Shown: positions 41,399 through 51,026, counted from the first letter of the stretch. The stretch: 64,000 nucleotides of DNA from Caldilineaceae bacterium (GCA_019637685.1 JAHBVF010000007.1:124001-188000), one strand, 5' to 3'. Notes: generated by a model from the sequence alone, not told the origin. Numbers and translations are program-made.

Positions 41399-42169
41399 AT
41401 GTCGTCTCCATCTGATTTGCCCCTGCTGCGGGTGGAAAAAGTCAGCCACGCCTATAGCCCCGAAACGCCCGTCCTGGCCCCGGTTTCCTTTGATGTGGCC
41501 GACGGCGAATTTGTCTGCATTGTGGGCACAAGCGGCAGCGGCAAAAGCACACTTCTGCGCATTATCGGCGGGCTGGTAGAAGCCAAGGCGGGCGCGGTCT
41601 GGCTGGCTGGCGCGCTTTCTACAGAACCCCATCCGGAGATAGGCTTTGTCTTTCAGAAGACGAATCTGATGCCCTGGCGCACCGCGCTGGAAAATGTACT
41701 GCTCCCCCTGGAGCTTCTCGGCCCCATCACTCCCACACACCGCAGCCAGGCAATGGCTCTGCTGGAACTGGTGGGATTAGCCGATTCAGCCCACAGCTTT
41801 CCGGCCCAGCTTTCCGGCGGGATGGCCCAACGGCTGGTGCTGGCCCGCGCCCTGGTGCGCCATCCCCGCCTGCTCCTGCTGGACGAACCCTTTGGCGCGC
41901 TGGACGCGCTGACACGTGAGCGACTGAATCTGGAACTGCTGCGCATCCAGACCAGCCAGCAGCAGACCGTAGTGATGGTGACCCACAGCATCAATGAAGC
42001 AGTCTTTCTGGGGGACCGGGTGTTGGTGCTGGGCGAACAACCGGGGCGCATTCTGGCCGAAATCCACGTGGACCTGCCCCGCCCCCGCAATCTGGCGCTG
42101 ATGGGAAGCGAGAAGTTCGGCGCGCTCGCCACAGAGATTCGGCGGCATATTGGGTTGGTGGAGGGGTGA
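41399..42169 (+). CDS. ribZ: Riboflavin ABC transporter ATP-binding protein (RibZ type)
   Basis: 256 aa from ATG 41399, 8 nt after GGAA, which belongs to the direct repeat of the MITE-like element. Walker A GTSGSGKSTLLRII, Q-loop FQKTNLMPWRT, signature LSGGMAQRLVLARAL, Walker B LLLLDEPFGALD, H-loop VMVTHSINEA. It is of the SsuB/TauB/ThiZ type and powers import with the two preceding genes. It is the last gene of the operon, followed by a bidirectional terminator. Confidence 0.88.
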   Translation: MSSPSDLPLLRVEKVSHAYSPETPVLAPVSFDVADGEFVCIVGTSGSGKSTLLRIIGGLVEAKAGAVWLAGALSTEPHPEIGFVFQKTNLMPWRTALENVLLPLELLGPITPTHRSQAMALLELVGLADSAHSFPAQLSGGMAQRLVLARALVRHPRLLLLDEPFGALDALTRERLNLELLRIQTSQQQTVVMVTHSINEAVFLGDRVLVLGEQPGRILAEIHVDLPRPRNLALMGSEKFGALATEIRRHIGLVEG

Positions 42170-42232
42170 AAAAACTGTTGTGCAGGGAAGGGATTATAGC
42201 GGACAGCAGGTATCTGCCCCGTAACGCCAATA

Positions 42233-42278
42233 GGAAAAGCGGCGGCCAGAACATTCCTGTTCTGGCCGCCGCTTTTCC
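42233..42278. terminator. Bidirectional terminator between ribZ and the PPIase gene
   Basis: A perfect 21-bp stem (42233-42253 and 42258-42278) around a TTCC loop, with GC-rich core GCGGCGGCCAGAACA and AAAA/TTTT at the base. It can serve both convergent transcripts. Confidence 0.95.
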
Positions 42279-42354
42279 CACAATCCTATCACTTCTGAAA
42301 CAAGTTCTGTGAGGCCGCTCAGCCTATCTCCCGCTTCACGCCTCTCGATTCAGA

Positions 42355-43974
42355 TTATTGTGCCAATCCCGAGGGCAATTTCGAGAGCAGATTATCTGGG
42401 CGCTCAATATCCGTCGCCAACGTCTGCTCCTGAAGCCAAGTTTGAAAAGCCTGGGACTTCTCCTGGGCCAGCGTGTTCTCATCCTTGGGTCGGTTCTCAT
42501 CCCGTTCGAGCACCTGAATGATGTGATAGCCGAACTGGGTTTTGATCGGTTCGCTGATCTCGCCAATGGGCAGGGAAAAGGCAGCCTCGTCAAATTCCGG
42601 AACATACGCGCCCCGGCCGGCCCAGCCCAGATCGCCTCCATTGGCCCCACTGCCCGTATCGTCGCTGTATTCTGCGGCCAGGGCGGCGAAGTCTTCCCCG
42701 TCCAGAATCCGCTGGCGGAGTTCCGTTGCCAGGGCCAGGGCCTCAGCCTCGCTCATAATTCCATCATCCCCTGCCGGGTTGAGGGTCTCGCTGAGCACAG
42801 CCGTGTCGGTCAGCGTCCCGCTGGCGTCTACATCAGGTGCAGAGATGTCTACCGTGTCGGTCAATTCACCTGTGTGGGTCAATTCACCTGTGTCGGTCAG
42901 CGTTTCGTTGGCAGCCACTTCCGGCGCGGCGATCTCCAGAGTATCAGTCAACTCACCAGTGCTGGTCAATTCGCCTGTGTCGGTCAGTGTGGGGCTGGTC
43001 GCCACTTCGGGCACAGCAATCTCTGCTGTCCCGGTCAACTCACCCGAACTGTCCGGGGAAGAGGTCTCGTCCGCAGCCGGGGGGTCAATGCGGATCAGAA
43101 TATGGCGGGCGTGTACCTGCTCTTCGGTGGGCGAAACTTGTTCGTCGCCAATTGCGTCCTGCATTTTTTCCCGCAGCAATTGTGCCCGCAGCACTTCCCG
43201 ATATTCTGCCAGACTCATTCCGGCCTCTTTCAATTGGTCAGAACGAGCGGTCAATCCCTCTTGATAAATGGCATCATCCAAAATAGTGGGCGGTTCCGGC
43301 GTGGGTGCTTCCACAGTGGGGACATCCGCACTGGCAGTATCTGTCACCCCTTCGCTGGCGGCCACAGTTGGTTCGGCAGTGGCTGTGGGCGTGGGTGTAA
43401 AAGAAGCAGCCGTGGCTGTTGCTTCGGTAGCGGCTTCTGCTGTGGAGGTGGCCTGGGGCACGGTCAGCGCGCCCTGGCGTGCGGCAATTTCCTCGCGCAG
43501 GGCGTCGTCCACTTCCTCGTCGCTCACCGAAATGCCCATCTCTGCGGCGCGCAAGGCAATGACCTTCTCATCGATCATTCCATTGATCACCTGAGTACCC
43601 AGCGAAATCGGGCTGGCGAGCGTGGCCTGAATCTGGGAAATTTGGGAGGCGAAGAAATCCTGGCCGCCAAATTGCTGGGAAAAGAGCTGATACTGGAATA
43701 ATTGTTCCTGCAGGTTGATCTTTTGCAGCCGTGCCCGCTTCCAGAAATCCCGGGTAATGATCGGCTGCCCGTCCACTTTTGCCAGCACTGTGCCCGGCTT
43801 GATGAGCAATTCGTTCACAGCCCCGCCGATCACCAGCAACAGGGCCAGGGCCACAGCAGGGATCACATACATCAATATCTGTTTATTGCGCTCCCAATCC
43901 CGGGCGCGTAGCCGGACTTCCTTGGGGGTTTCTGCTTTTGGTGCTTCCTGTGTGTTCTTCCTGCGTTTCGCCAT
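42355..43974 (-). CDS. Membrane-anchored parvulin-type peptidyl-prolyl isomerase with internal Thr-rich repeats
   Basis: 539 aa. One N-terminal membrane anchor ([21 protein letters not shown]) places the protein outside the cytoplasmic membrane. A SurA/PrsA-like chaperone part follows ([46 protein letters not shown]), interrupted by a Thr/Ala/Glu-rich linker. The parvulin domain begins [11 protein letters not shown] and resumes at [41 protein letters not shown]...[11 protein letters not shown]. Between the two halves lie about 110 residues with nearly three tandem 29-residue repeats ([20 protein letters not shown] type), encoded at about 42780-43065. It probably helps fold exported proteins. 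Confidence 0.88.
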   Translation of the reverse strand: MAKRRKNTQEAPKAETPKEVRLRARDWERNKQILMYVIPAVALALLLVIGGAVNELLIKPGTVLAKVDGQPIITRDFWKRARLQKINLQEQLFQYQLFSQQFGGQDFFASQISQIQATLASPISLGTQVINGMIDEKVIALRAAEMGISVSDEEVDDALREEIAARQGALTVPQATSTAEAATEATATAASFTPTPTATAEPTVAASEGVTDTASADVPTVEAPTPEPPTILDDAIYQEGLTARSDQLKEAGMSLAEYREVLRAQLLREKMQDAIGDEQVSPTEEQVHARHILIRIDPPAADETSSPDSSGELTGTAEIAVPEVATSPTLTDTGELTSTGELTDTLEIAAPEVAANETLTDTGELTHTGELTDTVDISAPDVDASGTLTDTAVLSETLNPAGDDGIMSEAEALALATELRQRILDGEDFAALAAEYSDDTGSGANGGDLGWAGRGAYVPEFDEAAFSLPIGEISEPIKTQFGYHIIQVLERDENRPKDENTLAQEKSQAFQTWLQEQTLATDIERPDNLLSKLPSGLAQ

Positions 43975-44060
43975 AGAAACCGGAACCCTTCTTCACATGC
44001 AGGCAGCGCTATGGGCTGCCAAAATAGTTGGGAGAGTTGAGACAGCCGAGGCAAAAACGG

Positions 44061-44097
44061 AAAATAGGGGCGTGGACCAAGTCCTTGCCCCTATTCT
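44061..44097 (-). terminator. Terminator of the rpsF-rpsR operon
   Basis: On the minus strand AATAGGGGC (44095-44087) pairs with GCCCCTATT (44071-44063), followed by TTTTCC; an inner GGACTTGGTCC can pair too. It lies about 35-65 bp after rpsR. Confidence 0.75.
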
Positions 44098-44128
44098 TTC
44101 CAGCGTCTACTTGCCCGGAGCCGCCTGC

Positions 44129-44578
44129 CTAGCCGCCGTGCTTGCGTGTAATGCGCACATGTTCGCCAGTGTAAGGCATCAGAGCCAGATGGCGGGCACG
44201 TTTGATAGCAGTGGTCACTTTGCGCTGCATCTTGGCGCTGACGCGTGTCTTGCGCCGCGAATAAATGCGGCCTCGGTTGTCCACAAAACGGCTCAGGATT
44301 GTCACCTTTTTGTAGCCAATATCCTCGAGCTTGACTTCGTTGCCCACATGCCTGGGATTGCGCCGACGGCCATCCTTTGTGCGGGCAAAGACAACAGGGC
44401 CATCCGTATAGCTTATGTCATCGTCGTCATCGTTGTCGTAATCATCCGCATCGACCACGTCATCGTCATCAGAATCATCGTCGGTTTCATCGAACTGGGG
44501 GCGACCCGGACGCTGAGGCGCGTTACTTACGGGGCGGCGAACTTCCTCTTCTTCCTCGTCTCGAATTTTTTCAGCCAT
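44129..44578 (-). CDS. rpsR: 30S ribosomal protein bS18 with acidic N-terminal extension
   Basis: 149 aa from ATG 44578, which follows GGGGAGGAAT. The C-terminal half is a regular bS18 ([56 protein letters not shown]). The N-terminal ~75 residues are an unusual extension: [14 protein letters not shown], then an Asp-rich run ([11 protein letters not shown]...DNDDDDD), with a conserved-looking bridge [22 protein letters not shown]. Ordinary bS18 is about 75-80 aa. It is in an operon with rpsF, 2 bp apart, without the usual ssb between. Confidence 0.95.
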   Translation of the reverse strand: MAEKIRDEEEEEVRRPVSNAPQRPGRPQFDETDDDSDDDDVVDADDYDNDDDDDISYTDGPVVFARTKDGRRRNPRHVGNEVKLEDIGYKKVTILSRFVDNRGRIYSRRKTRVSAKMQRKVTTAIKRARHLALMPYTGEHVRITRKHGG

Positions 44579-44580
44579 TT

Positions 44581-44916
44581 CTATTCCTCCCCGTCTTCTT
44601 GTACATCTTCCATTTCGTCCTGTTTGCGCACGACCAAAAACCGAATTACATCTTCGTGGAGACGCATAACACGCTCTACTTCCGTCACCGCGCTGGGTGG
44701 CATTTCCACATTGTGAAGAATATAATTGCCCAGAAAGTGGTTTTTGATGGGATATGCCAGCTTGCGCTGCCCCCATCGTTCTGTGCTGACCACCTGGCCG
44801 TTCTGCCCGGTGATCGCCTGCGTCACTCGTTCGTTGACGCCATTGATCCCATCCTCATCCAGTTTGGGCTGGATAATGTAGATCAGTTCGTAGGAATTCA
44901 TTGCCTGTTCGCTCAT
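44581..44916 (-). CDS. rpsF: 30S ribosomal protein bS6
   Basis: 111 aa. [30 protein letters not shown] and [51 protein letters not shown] are typical bS6. It binds 16S rRNA together with bS18 in the platform. The C-terminal tail is acidic ([11 protein letters not shown]). The leader of about 110 nt has a small hairpin (CACAGC/GCTGTG), which might take part in S6:S18 autoregulation known in other bacteria. Confidence 0.97.
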   Translation of the reverse strand: MSEQAMNSYELIYIIQPKLDEDGINGVNERVTQAITGQNGQVVSTERWGQRKLAYPIKNHFLGNYILHNVEMPPSAVTEVERVMRLHEDVIRFLVVRKQDEMEDVQEDGEE

Positions 44917-45033
44917 AACCCGCTCAGTTTCTCCTTTCGCGGCTTTCCGTGGGATTGCCCACAGCGTGATTGCTGTGAACAGAAAGAGCGAGAGACCACT
45001 TTCTACAGTGCTCCCTCGCTGCAGGCCGGATCG

Positions 45034-45062
45034 ATTTTAGCACAAAGGAAGGGAACAGGCAA
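45034..45062 (-). promoter_or_regulatory. Promoter for rpsF-rpsR
   Basis: On the minus strand TTGCCT (45062-45057), 17-bp spacer, TAAAAT (45039-45034). The start would be near 45027, about 110 nt before rpsF. Confidence 0.75.
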
Positions 45063-45184
45063 AACTGAGAAGGGGTGAGGTACTATAAAATCGAGGAGGA
45101 AGCAGGTCCCCCAGGCTATTGACGCCCCACCCACGCAGCAGACAGGTGGAATGCCCAATGTCATCTGTACTTTACCTCTCTGAT

Positions 45185-45213
45185 TTGTCAAAAGCAGACC
45201 GAACGAGTATACT
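45185..45213 (+). promoter_or_regulatory. Promoter for tRNA-Pro
   Basis: TTGTCA (45185-45190), 17 bp, TATACT (45208-45213), ending 10 bp before the tRNA gene. The stretch between this and the rpsF promoter shows no gene. Confidence 0.8.
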
Positions 45214-45223
45214 GTCAAAGCAA

Positions 45224-45298
<75 letters not shown>

Positions 45299-45305
45299 TG
45301 AAAAG

Positions 45306-45341
45306 AAAGAGGGGCGGACAAATTTGTCCGCCCCTCTTTTT
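45306..45341 (+). terminator. Terminator of tRNA-Pro
   Basis: Perfect palindrome AGAGGGGCGGACAAA/TTTGTCCGCCCCTCT followed by TTTTA, starting 9 bp after the tRNA. Confidence 0.95.
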
Positions 45342-45460
45342 ATCTGGTGACAAAAATTTCAAGGCGAAAAATCTTTTATGCAGCCAAGAATTTCAGCTTG
45401 CGTCCTCCTGGGGGCTGGGCCATAATAGAAAGCAGAAATTTGTGCCCCCTTTCCGCAGAA

Positions 45461-46981
45461 ATGGACGCGGCTATGACCAGCTACGACACACTCATTATCG
45501 GCTCCGGCTCGGCAGGCGGTGTCCTGGCCGCCCGCCTCTCCGAAGACCCCACCCATCAAGTGCTGCTGCTGGAAGCAGGTCCGGATTACACCTCCGCCGA
45601 GGCCCTGCCCAGCGACCTGCGCTACGGATTTGGCACGCCGTCGGGCATCCTCAGCCTTACCCACGACTGGGGCTACAGCGCCACGGCCACACCGGCCGCG
45701 CCGCCCATCGCCATCCCCCGGGGCCGGGTAATCGGCGGCAGCAGTTCGGTGAATGCCACCATTTTCCTGCGCGGCATCCCCGATGACTTTGCCCGCTGGG
45801 TTGCATTGGGCAACGACCGCTGGGCGTGGGAATCGGTGCTACCCTACTACCGCAAAATTGAGAAGGATCAGGATTTCCAGGACGATTTCCACGGCAGCGA
45901 CGGGCCAATTCCTGTAGGGCGCTACGGGGAAGCGGACTGGCCGGAGGACCAGCGGGCCTGGTACGCGGCCTGTCTGGACGCGGGCTATCCCGAATCGCCC
46001 GATATGAATCGGCCCGGCACAACCGGCGTGGGACCATACCCGCTCAACAGCCGGGGCCGGGTGCGCCACAGCACGGCCCTGGCCTATCTGCTCCCGGCCC
46101 GGGGCCGCGCCAACCTGACCATTCGGGGCAACGCGGTGGTGCAGCGCATCTGCTTTGCGGGCAGCCGGGCCGCGGGCGTGGAAGCGCTGATCGACGGCGC
46201 GGCGGAGGAGATTTCCGCGGGGCGGGTGATCCTCTGTGGAGGTGCGATTGCCTCCCCCCAATTGCTGATGCTCTCCGGCATTGGCCCCGCGGAGCATTTG
46301 CGGAGTCTGGACATTCCTGTTCTGCTGGACCGGCCCGGCGTAGGCGACGGCCTGCGCGACCACCCGACCACAGGTCTGCTCTGGCGGGTGCGGTCCGATT
46401 TCCCAGCCAACACCACAGCCCACTTCCATCAGGTGGGGTTGCGCTATTCCGCGGCGGGTTCGGACTTCTTCAACGATATGATTGTCTATTTTGGCGTACA
46501 TCCAGTCGAGCAGACTCTCTTTGTACGTCCAACGATAAACTACGCCCTGAGCACAGGAACCCTGCGCCTGACTTCGACGGATGTCCGTGTCCAGCCCGCG
46601 CTGAACTATGGCTATTATGCCCATCCCTTTGACAGGCAACGCCAGCGCGAGGCCATTCGCCTGTGTATAAAGTTGGTAGGCACTGATGGCTTTGCGGGTT
46701 TTGTACGGGAGCCGATCCAGCATCCGGGACAGGCACTACACGACGACCCGGCGCTGGATCACTGGATTCTGCGCCACGCGGATACGGGCCACCATTCCAG
46801 CAGCACCTGCCGGATGGGGCCGGAAGCCGATGGCCTATCGGTGGTGGACCAGCGCGGGAAGGTCTACGGCACAGAGGGGCTGTGGGTGGTGGACGCGTCG
46901 ATTTTGCCGGAAACCGTGCGCGCCAATATCAACGCCACAGTGCTGATGATGGCCGAACGTATGGCCGACTGGCTGAAATAG
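45461..46981 (+). CDS. GMC family FAD-dependent oxidoreductase
   Basis: 506 aa from ATG 45461 (ATG 45473 is also possible; neither has a clear ribosome binding site). The N-terminal FAD-binding motif is DTLIIGSGSAGGVLAARLSED, with LLLEAGP following. GMC signatures: IPRGRVIGGSSSVNATIFLRG and the second signature GGAIASPQLLMLSGIGPAEHL. The C-terminal catalytic region TGHHSSSTCRMG and VVDASILPETVRANINATVLMMAERMAD carries His and Asn. It oxidises an alcohol, with choline dehydrogenase or alcohol dehydrogenase-like substrates; the true substrate is unknown. Confidence 0.9.
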   Translation: MDAAMTSYDTLIIGSGSAGGVLAARLSEDPTHQVLLLEAGPDYTSAEALPSDLRYGFGTPSGILSLTHDWGYSATATPAAPPIAIPRGRVIGGSSSVNATIFLRGIPDDFARWVALGNDRWAWESVLPYYRKIEKDQDFQDDFHGSDGPIPVGRYGEADWPEDQRAWYAACLDAGYPESPDMNRPGTTGVGPYPLNSRGRVRHSTALAYLLPARGRANLTIRGNAVVQRICFAGSRAAGVEALIDGAAEEISAGRVILCGGAIASPQLLMLSGIGPAEHLRSLDIPVLLDRPGVGDGLRDHPTTGLLWRVRSDFPANTTAHFHQVGLRYSAAGSDFFNDMIVYFGVHPVEQTLFVRPTINYALSTGTLRLTSTDVRVQPALNYGYYAHPFDRQRQREAIRLCIKLVGTDGFAGFVREPIQHPGQALHDDPALDHWILRHADTGHHSSSTCRMGPEADGLSVVDQRGKVYGTEGLWVVDASILPETVRANINATVLMMAERMADWLK

Positions 46982-47011
46982 TCGAAGCACAGTAAAAAAA
47001 GCGAGAGTCAC

Positions 47012-47812
47012 GTGATCTATCAGCCCCAACCAGCCTACCCCACCCCGGCCCACGCGGCCGCGGCCGCGGCCATTGCCGAGCGTTTTGCCAGCGAAACCGA
47101 CGCGGTGCTGCTGCTCAATTCCTGTGCGCGGGGCAAAGCCAGCCCGGACAGTTGCCTGGACATCGGCCTGCTGCTGCGCCCGGAGCGCTATGCGGCCCAC
47201 GCCCCTGCCCTGGAAGATGACTGGGAGCGCTGGTATGCTATTGCGCCTGTCTTCCGGGCGTTGGAAGCCGCAGGCCGTTTCGCCGATGTCCATTTGGACG
47301 TCATCAGCGGCGTCTATACACCCGGTGAACGCAGTTGGACAGACGGGCCGGACAGCTTTGAACTGGAGATCGGCAACCACCTGGCCTACGCCCATCCCCT
47401 CGCCCAGACAGGCCCCTATTGGGACGAACTGCGCGCCGACTGGCTGCCCTTTTATGGCGACGAATTGCGCGGTCAACGCCTGGCGATGGCGCGCAGATTC
47501 TGTCTGAACAATCTGGACCACATCCCGCTCTACAGCCCCCGCGGACTGCACTTTCAATGTCTGGACCGTCTCTACAACGCACATCGGGAATTCCTGCAGG
47601 CGCTCTTTATCAGCCGCCGGGTCTATCCAATCGCCTATGACAAATGGATCCACGAACAGGTGGTGGAGATTCTCGGCCTGCCAGACCTCTACGAACAGCT
47701 GCTTCACCTCTTCCAGATTCGGGATTTACAGAGCAGTGAAATTGTGGAAAAGAGCGAACATCTGCGAGAATTGCTAAATTGCTACGCGCCCGCCCCCAGC
47801 GAAAGTCTCTAA
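47012..47812 (+). CDS. Nucleotidyltransferase-like protein
   Basis: 266 aa, GTG start after AAAGCGAGAG. The N-terminal part AIAERFASETDAVLLLNSCARGKASPDSCLDIGLLL has the layout of the nucleotidyltransferase G[S/G]...DxD motif (as in kanamycin nucleotidyltransferase and DUF4037 proteins), with a later acidic strand VHLDVISG. The C-terminal half is helical. The glycine-serine of the motif is replaced by SCARG, so activity is uncertain. It overlaps the next gene by one base (TAATG). Confidence 0.55.
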   Translation: MIYQPQPAYPTPAHAAAAAAIAERFASETDAVLLLNSCARGKASPDSCLDIGLLLRPERYAAHAPALEDDWERWYAIAPVFRALEAAGRFADVHLDVISGVYTPGERSWTDGPDSFELEIGNHLAYAHPLAQTGPYWDELRADWLPFYGDELRGQRLAMARRFCLNNLDHIPLYSPRGLHFQCLDRLYNAHREFLQALFISRRVYPIAYDKWIHEQVVEILGLPDLYEQLLHLFQIRDLQSSEIVEKSEHLRELLNCYAPAPSESL

Positions 47813-48711
47813 TGCTTCCAAATTCTGTTTATCCCGTCGATCTTCAAGTCCACAGCACCCGTTCGGATGGCACAGAGACGCCTACCCAACTGGTAGAGCA
47901 CGCGGCCCGCATCGGCATTCGGGTGTTGGCCTTGACCGATCACGACAGTGTATTGGGGGTGGACGAGGCCCTGGCCGCGGGCGAAAGGATGGGCGTGCGG
48001 GTGATTCCGGCCATCGAGTACAGCATCACCGCTGAACGCAAGCGGGACCTGTTGGACATCAACATTCTCGGCTACGGCATCCGCCACAACGACCCGGAAC
48101 TCCAGGCTATTCTGCAGCGGGTCATCGACAGCCGGGTGGAGCAGAAAGTGCGCCAGGTGGAGCGGCTGCAAAGCTACGGCGTGACAGTGCCGGTGGAAGA
48201 AGTGTTGGCCCTGGCCGACGGTGTGCCTGGCCGTCCCCACATTGCCCAAATCGCGCTGAAACACAACCCCCAACGCTTCGAGAATATCGACGACGTTTTT
48301 CGCCAGTTCCTGGCCGGGGACGCGCCCAATTCGGTCTATGTGGGGCGCAGTTTCAGCCTCTCGCTGGAGGAGTCCATCGACCTGACCCACCAGATGGGGG
48401 GCGTGGCTGTGCTGGCTCATCCGGGCATCTACCAGCGGGTGCGGGACATCGACAGCGTTCTGGCCCGGATGGTGGATGTGGGCCTGGACGGGCTGGAGGT
48501 ACGCTATCCCTACGCCAGAGAAAGACGGCGCAGCATCCCCAACGCCGACGCGGCCGCGCTCACAGCCCACTTTGCCGCGGCGGCCCAGCGCTATGGACTG
48601 CTCGTCACCGGCGGCAGCGATTTCCACGGCGCACGCAAGAAGAATCAATTGGGCGAAGCTGGCTTGTCGGAAGAAGAATGGCAGACGCTTCGCGCCCGTT
48701 GCAATTGGTAG
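47812..48711 (+). CDS. PHP domain metal-dependent phosphoesterase
   Basis: 299 aa from ATG 47812. The four PHP motifs are present: VDLQVHSTRSDGTETP (motif 1), LALTDHDSVLGVDEA (motif 2), AVLAHPGIY (motif 3) and VTGGSDFHGARK (motif 4). An insertion domain (about residues 95-180) is as in YciV/RNase AM-type and nucleoside bisphosphate 3',5'-phosphatases. It may act on 3'-phosphorylated nucleotides or RNA 5' ends. It is followed directly by alr. Confidence 0.88.
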   Translation: MLPNSVYPVDLQVHSTRSDGTETPTQLVEHAARIGIRVLALTDHDSVLGVDEALAAGERMGVRVIPAIEYSITAERKRDLLDINILGYGIRHNDPELQAILQRVIDSRVEQKVRQVERLQSYGVTVPVEEVLALADGVPGRPHIAQIALKHNPQRFENIDDVFRQFLAGDAPNSVYVGRSFSLSLEESIDLTHQMGGVAVLAHPGIYQRVRDIDSVLARMVDVGLDGLEVRYPYARERRRSIPNADAAALTAHFAAAAQRYGLLVTGGSDFHGARKKNQLGEAGLSEEEWQTLRARCNW

Positions 48712-48715
48712 CCCA

Positions 48716-49876
48716 ATGACCCAATCTTCACCCGCCAGTCTCCCTCCCAACCGTCCCACCTGGCTGGAAATCGACATCAGCGCGCTGGCTGGCAATGTGC
48801 GGGCGCTGCGGCAGCGGATCGGCCCCGCTCGCCAGCTCTTTGCTGTTGTAAAAGCCAACGCCTACGGCCACGGCGCGGAGATCGTCGGGCCGGCCGCGCT
48901 GGCTGCCGGTGCAGATCGGCTGGCTGTGGCAACACTGGGCGAAGCAGTGGCCCTGCGCCAAACCGGTGTCACCGCGCCGATTCTGCTGCTGGGCTATACC
49001 CCAGGCCGCCTGGGCGGGGAATTGATCCGCCAGGAGCTGACTGCCACACTTTTTGACGCAGACGTAGCCCGCGCCTGGTCGGCCGCCGGGCAAGCCGCGG
49101 GCAGGCCCATTCCCGTCCACGTGAAGGTGGACACAGGGATGCATCGGCTGGGGCTGGACCCGGCAGCGGTTCCCGCGTTTCTGGGCCTGTTGGCCGACCT
49201 GCCCGGCCTGCGGGTGGAAGGTATCTACACCCATTTCAGCACCGCCGACGAGGCAGACCAGCACTTTGCCCAGTACCAATTGAAACAGTTTACCGACCTG
49301 CTGGGCACACTGTCCGCGGTGGGCCTGCGCCCGCCCCTGGCCCACGCGGCCAACTCGGCGGCCATTCTCAGCCTGCCCGCAAGCCATTTGGACGGAGTGC
49401 GCGCGGGCATTGCGCTCTATGGCCTGCACCCCAGCCCACAGGTGAAACTGCCGTCCCCATTCCGTCCGGTCCTCGGCTGGAAGGCCCGAATCGCGCAGGT
49501 CAAAGCCCTGGCAACGGGCGAATCGGTTTCCTATGGCAACGCGTGGACCGCGACCGCGGCATCGACTATCGCGATTCTGCCTGTAGGCTATGCGGACGGC
49601 CTGCCCCGCGGGCCACGCACGTGGCAAAGTGTGCTGATTAACGGCCAGCCAGCGCCGATTGTGGGTCGGGTCTGTATGGATATGACAGTTGTGGATGTAA
49701 CGGCTATTTGTGCAAGGGGTGAGGCCGTGCAGCCCAACGACAAAGCCATTTTGTTGGGCGTGCAGGGCAGCGGGCAGATTACAGTGGAAGAAGCGGCCCG
49801 ACGGCTGGAAACCATCAACTACGAAGTGACCAGCCGTTTGATGGCGCGCCTGCCCAGAATCGCTATACTTTCGTAG
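48716..49876 (+). CDS. alr: Alanine racemase
   Basis: 386 aa from ATG 48716. Fold-type III PLP enzyme: the PLP lysine is in FAVVKANAYGHGA, and the substrate region shows HVKVDTGMHRLGL, GIYTHFSTADE, HAANSAAIL, GVRAGIALYG, SYGNAWTATAASTIAILPVGYADGLPR and GRVCMDMTVVDVT. It supplies D-alanine for peptidoglycan, which ties in with ddl and murF elsewhere in the window. Confidence 0.95.
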   Translation: MTQSSPASLPPNRPTWLEIDISALAGNVRALRQRIGPARQLFAVVKANAYGHGAEIVGPAALAAGADRLAVATLGEAVALRQTGVTAPILLLGYTPGRLGGELIRQELTATLFDADVARAWSAAGQAAGRPIPVHVKVDTGMHRLGLDPAAVPAFLGLLADLPGLRVEGIYTHFSTADEADQHFAQYQLKQFTDLLGTLSAVGLRPPLAHAANSAAILSLPASHLDGVRAGIALYGLHPSPQVKLPSPFRPVLGWKARIAQVKALATGESVSYGNAWTATAASTIAILPVGYADGLPRGPRTWQSVLINGQPAPIVGRVCMDMTVVDVTAICARGEAVQPNDKAILLGVQGSGQITVEEAARRLETINYEVTSRLMARLPRIAILS

Positions 49877-49928
49877 CTATCTCCGCATATGTCTACAGCG
49901 AGTCAGGACAACAACAGGCGGAGGTGAG

Positions 49929-50603
49929 ATGGATAGTCGAGCGGAAAAGGCAGAAGCGGTCTACACCCGCCTGAACGCAGCGTATGGCATTCCAGACTGG
50001 CGGCCCGCGTTCGCCCCGGTGGACGAACTGATCCTAACGATTCTCAGCGCCAACACAAACGACCGCAATAGTCTGCGGGCCTTTGAAAGACTCAAAGAAC
50101 AATTTGGCGAGGATTGGGACGCGATTCGGGTTGCGCCCCTGGATGAGATCAAAAAAGCCATCCGTGTGGCCGGGATGTACAATCAGAAGGCTCCACGCAT
50201 TGTCAACGCGCTGGAAAAGCTGCACAGAGAGATCGGCGCATACAGCCTGGATCACCTGGCCGGGATGGATGTGGACGAGGCCCTGGAATATCTGCAAAGT
50301 TTCCCCGGTGTGGGCCACAAGACAGCCAGTATTGTCCTTCTCTTCTGCTTTCGCAAGCCCACCTTTCCGGTGGATACCCACATCCAGCGCCAAAGCCAGC
50401 GGGTGGGAATCAGCCGGGCCAAAGCGCCGCCGCTGGAGGTCAAGCGCGATTGGGAATCGCTGCTGCCCGACGCCGATTACTATGCCCTGCACCTGAACCT
50501 CATCCGCCACGGGCGGGAAGTATGCGATGCCCGTTCGCCCCGTTGCGGTGAATGCGTATTGCAGACAATTTGTGACTACGCGCACGAACACAGGGCTGGA
50601 TAA
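49929..50603 (+). CDS. nth: Endonuclease III-like DNA glycosylase/AP lyase
   Basis: 224 aa with a strong ribosome binding site (GGAGGTGAG). HhH-GPD fold: LQSFPGVGHKTASIVL holds the hairpin and the catalytic Lys, and FPVDTHIQR the catalytic Asp. A [4Fe-4S] cluster is built by C-x6-C-x2-C-x5-C in CDARSPRCGECVLQTICDY. It excises oxidised pyrimidines and cuts at abasic sites. Usual length. Confidence 0.93.
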   Translation: MDSRAEKAEAVYTRLNAAYGIPDWRPAFAPVDELILTILSANTNDRNSLRAFERLKEQFGEDWDAIRVAPLDEIKKAIRVAGMYNQKAPRIVNALEKLHREIGAYSLDHLAGMDVDEALEYLQSFPGVGHKTASIVLLFCFRKPTFPVDTHIQRQSQRVGISRAKAPPLEVKRDWESLLPDADYYALHLNLIRHGREVCDARSPRCGECVLQTICDYAHEHRAG

Positions 50604-50698
50604 CGACAGCACCAATTGTCACTTATGCCTGTCGCTTGTGCCTGTCACTTTTGCAGGCCACAGCTAACGCTCATTGCTTCCGCAAAAATCCTTAACGC

Positions 50699-50730
50699 AA
50701 AAAGGCTGCCTCACAATGTGGGGCAGCCTT
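50699..50730 (-). terminator. Terminator of rpsT
   Basis: On the minus strand AAGGCTGCC (50730-50722) pairs with GGCAGCCTT (50710-50702), with an inner CAC/GTG, followed by TTTTT. It lies 26 bp after the rpsT stop. Confidence 0.9.
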
Positions 50731-50756
50731 CGTATCAATTGGAATACACACCGTTT

Positions 50757-51026
50757 CTATTCGGCCGCGCCTATTTTGTGGAGCTGGGCCATCAGGCGGC
50801 TCTTGCGGCGGGCCGCGTTGCGGGCGTGGATTGTGCCTTTGGCCGCGGCCTTGTCCAGGGCCTGAATCGCAATGAGCACTGCCTGCTCGGACTCAGGATT
50901 GGCTGCGTCCACGGCGGTGCGTGCCTTCTTCACAGCCGTGCGGGCCGCGGTACGGTAGACACGATTCTGAACCCGGCGCTTCTCGCTCTGGCGGACGCGC
51001 TTTTCGGCAGACTTGATATTCGGCAT
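50757..51026 (-). CDS. rpsT: 30S ribosomal protein bS20
   Basis: 89 aa. MPNIKSAEKRVRQSEKRRVQNRVYRTAARTAVKKART and GTIHARNAARRKSRLMAQLHKI are typical of the all-helical, very basic bS20 that binds 16S rRNA. It is transcribed alone: a promoter lies at 51130-51159 and a terminator follows. Confidence 0.96.
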   Translation of the reverse strand: MPNIKSAEKRVRQSEKRRVQNRVYRTAARTAVKKARTAVDAANPESEQAVLIAIQALDKAAAKGTIHARNAARRKSRLMAQLHKIGAAE

